A stretch of 7,824 bases of DNA from contig JAFZAR010000392.1 of assembly GCA_017557085.1 (NCBI GenBank), positions 1-7,824 on the forward strand. Direction: 5' to 3'. The stretch comes from Verrucomicrobiota bacterium (GTDB lineage Bacteria; Verrucomicrobiota; Verrucomicrobiia; Limisphaerales; UBA1412). The position numbers and the translations under genes are program-made. Positions 6,282 through 7,824 of the stretch are shown one piece after another (within the stretch, counting starts at the first letter, position 1; each line of letters opens with the position of its first letter). Under the pieces are notes generated by a model that did not search any database, was not told where the DNA came from, and saw only the letters and a program-made list of their open reading frames with translations.

Positions 6282-7796
6282 TTATTGTACATCTTCTGGA
6301 CGTACACGGGTAGGATTAACAAATCGAGTGTAATTTTTCAAGAAAATAAGGTCAACATCACCGGTTGGACCATTTCTTTGTTTGGCGATGATCAGTTTGA
6401 TGGGAACCGTGGTTTCCGTGTTTTGAGAGTTCGATTCCTCATCTTCATCTTTGGAATAGTGTCCTTCTGCTTTATTATTAGGACGATAGATCAGTAAAAC
6501 GATATCCGCGTCCTGCTCGATGGCACCGGATTCACGGAGGTCAGACAGGCGTGGTGCGCGATTCTTCTCTTTTTCCACGTCACGGTTGAGCTGACTCAGG
6601 ACAATGACCGGGACTTTGAGTTCTTTAGCTAAACTTTTGATATTGTTTGAAATATCCGCGATTTCCTGTTGGCGGTTGTCACCTTTTTGATTCACGGAGG
6701 AGTGCAGCAGCTGCAAATAATCAATCACGAAAAGTTTAATGCCTTTTTCCATCATGCGGCGCGCCCGGCTTCGCAGATTCAAAATACTCAGTCCCGGAGT
6801 GTCATCAATATAGACCGGAGCAGAAGCCAGCCTTTTGGCTTCAGTGGTCATGTGCATAAAGTCCTGGTTAGTCAAAGTTCCGTTGCGGATGGACTGCATA
6901 CTGACTTGAGCCCGTGAACAAAGCATACGCATGACCAGAGAGTCTGCGGTCATTTCCAGACTGAACACACCTACCGGTTGATTTAATTCGATGGCAGCGT
7001 GTTCGGCAATGTTCATGGCCAGGGACGTTTTGCCCATAGAAGGACGAGCCGCGATCACGATCATTTCTCCCTCGTGCAGACCGGAAGTCATTTTATCCAG
7101 TTGGGGAAATCCAGTAGCCAGTCCGGTAAGATCGCCTTTGCGGTTAAAATAGTTTTGGATGGTTTGAAAGGCATTCTTTACGAGCTCTTGCATTGTGGTA
7201 GAAGAAGCATGAACCCATTCACCGTTGATGCGCAGGATCTCTTTTTCTGCTTTATCCATAAGAGCTTCCACATCCGATGGGTTAGAATAAACATCTTCCG
7301 CCAAAACCGTGCAGGTTTGGACAAGACTGCGCAAAAGATACTTCTCTCGAACGATATCCAGATAGTATTCCATATTCAGCGGAGAAGGAGGCGCGTCTTT
7401 CAGACTGGATACATAGGCAATACCGCCTGCCGCGTCAAGAAGTCCGCGATCGTTCAAACGCTGGATCAGAGTCAGATCATCAATGGGTGTGGCTTCCTCG
7501 TTCATGGCTATGATCTGGGAGATCAAAGTCTGATGACGAACGTCATAGAAAATATTTTCCAGATTGTCTTTACCACTGAGTTTTGAAATGAATAAAGCAA
7601 GATTGTTCCTGGGATCGAGCATGATACACCCCAGAACCCCTTGTTCCGCTTCAATAGAGCAGGGAGTCTGCCGTTGAGGAGGATGGATGCCGTTTGTATC
7701 TGAACGAGAGGATGCTGTGTGACTTTTACGTCCACGTCCGCGAGTTCCCGTCTTAACGGGAGGAGGTACCATTTCCTCTGCCGGGAGCGGATTCAC
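6282..7796 (-). CDS. dnaB: Replicative DNA helicase DnaB (start uncertain, possibly beyond window edge)
   Basis: Ring-shaped hexameric helicase that unwinds DNA at the replication fork. From the GTG at 7796 it is 504 residues. The N-terminal DnaB domain begins at PCSIEAEQGVLGCIMLD (about 45) and runs to about 165; a linker ending GLATGFPQLDKMTSGL leads to the RecA-like motor. Walker A is ARPSMGKTS (250-258), Walker B LFVIDYLQLL (355-364), then VIVLSQLNRDVE (397-408), SDLRESGAIEQDADIV (428-443) and the arginine-finger region AKQRNGPTG (471-479). No intein is present. Before the conserved domain lies a disordered tail of about 44 residues, with PPP at 11-13 and an RGRGRK cluster. The start is unsettled: the frame stays open to 7823, adding EYNYVPEEE, which reads like the same tail. 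The GTG has AGGAGG only two bases away, too close for good initiation, and an internal ATG lies at 7772. The helicase domain assignment is firm; only the N terminus is in doubt. Confidence 0.95.
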   Translation of the reverse strand: MNPLPAEEMVPPPVKTGTRGRGRKSHTASSRSDTNGIHPPQRQTPCSIEAEQGVLGCIMLDPRNNLALFISKLSGKDNLENIFYDVRHQTLISQIIAMNEEATPIDDLTLIQRLNDRGLLDAAGGIAYVSSLKDAPPSPLNMEYYLDIVREKYLLRSLVQTCTVLAEDVYSNPSDVEALMDKAEKEILRINGEWVHASSTTMQELVKNAFQTIQNYFNRKGDLTGLATGFPQLDKMTSGLHEGEMIVIAARPSMGKTSLAMNIAEHAAIELNQPVGVFSLEMTADSLVMRMLCSRAQVSMQSIRNGTLTNQDFMHMTTEAKRLASAPVYIDDTPGLSILNLRSRARRMMEKGIKLFVIDYLQLLHSSVNQKGDNRQQEIADISNNIKSLAKELKVPVIVLSQLNRDVEKEKNRAPRLSDLRESGAIEQDADIVLLIYRPNNKAEGHYSKDEDEESNSQNTETTVPIKLIIAKQRNGPTGDVDLIFLKNYTRFVNPTRVRPEDVQ

Positions 7797-7824
7797 TTCC
7801 TCCTCTGGAACGTAGTTATATTCA

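Noticed and set aside
6999..7586. A 195-codon plus-strand frame, and similar ones at 1596-2024 and 2475-2789
   Set aside because: They are antisense to dnaB, yebC and mainly ompH copy 2 respectively. The translations look non-native (histidine, phenylalanine and cysteine rich) and show no family motifs.
1..7824. A defence system, mobile element, CRISPR array or tRNA/rRNA gene
   Set aside because: Coding DNA fills nearly the whole window with housekeeping genes, gaps are at most 69 bp, and no repeat arrays, transposase motifs or tRNA-like folds were seen.

Overview
All seven protein genes in this window lie on the minus strand, so the biological reading order runs from high to low coordinates: dnaB (replicative helicase), bamA (outer-membrane insertase), two tandem ompH/skp periplasmic chaperone genes, a small four-helix DMT/SMR-type membrane protein, yebC (TACO1-type translation factor) and proS (prolyl-tRNA synthetase). 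proS runs off the left edge. dnaB has no stop codon upstream of its first visible start, so it may begin beyond the right edge. There are no RNA genes, mobile elements, CRISPR arrays or recognisable phage genes.

The organism is a diderm (Gram-negative) bacterium, because it has BamA with five POTRA domains plus Skp-type chaperones. From memory of the families, the DnaB N-terminal domain and the BamA POTRA 2-3 segments look most like Verrucomicrobiota and related PVC phyla (Lentisphaerota, Kiritimatiellota). This is an inference, not a database result. Base composition is balanced in the genes and strongly AT-rich in the short gaps. None of the six start sites from bamA to proS has a recognisable Shine-Dalgarno sequence.

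Layout and function: dnaB (6282-7796) is separated by 69 bp, containing a 9-bp inverted repeat, from bamA (3816-6212). ompH copy 1 (3180-3785) follows after 30 bp and ompH copy 2 (2535-3167) after 12 bp. Together these three form an outer-membrane biogenesis module: Skp/OmpH holds unfolded outer-membrane proteins in the periplasm and BamA inserts them. A 51-bp gap with a perfect 10-bp inverted repeat leads to the small transporter-like gene (2025-2483). Gaps of 9 and 19 bp then lead to yebC (1293-2015) and proS (1-1273), a translation module. Gaps this short suggest co-transcription from bamA through proS, possibly in two blocks divided by the 2484-2534 gap.

This is mostly conserved housekeeping DNA, and I do not see a clearly new system. 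The points most worth a second look are the yebC-proS pairing (a factor linked to polyproline translation beside the enzyme that charges proline tRNA), a PPP motif at the N terminus of DnaB in the same window, the tandem diverged ompH pair, the SMR-like residues in the small membrane protein, and two intergenic inverted repeats that share the octamer TTCGTATA.
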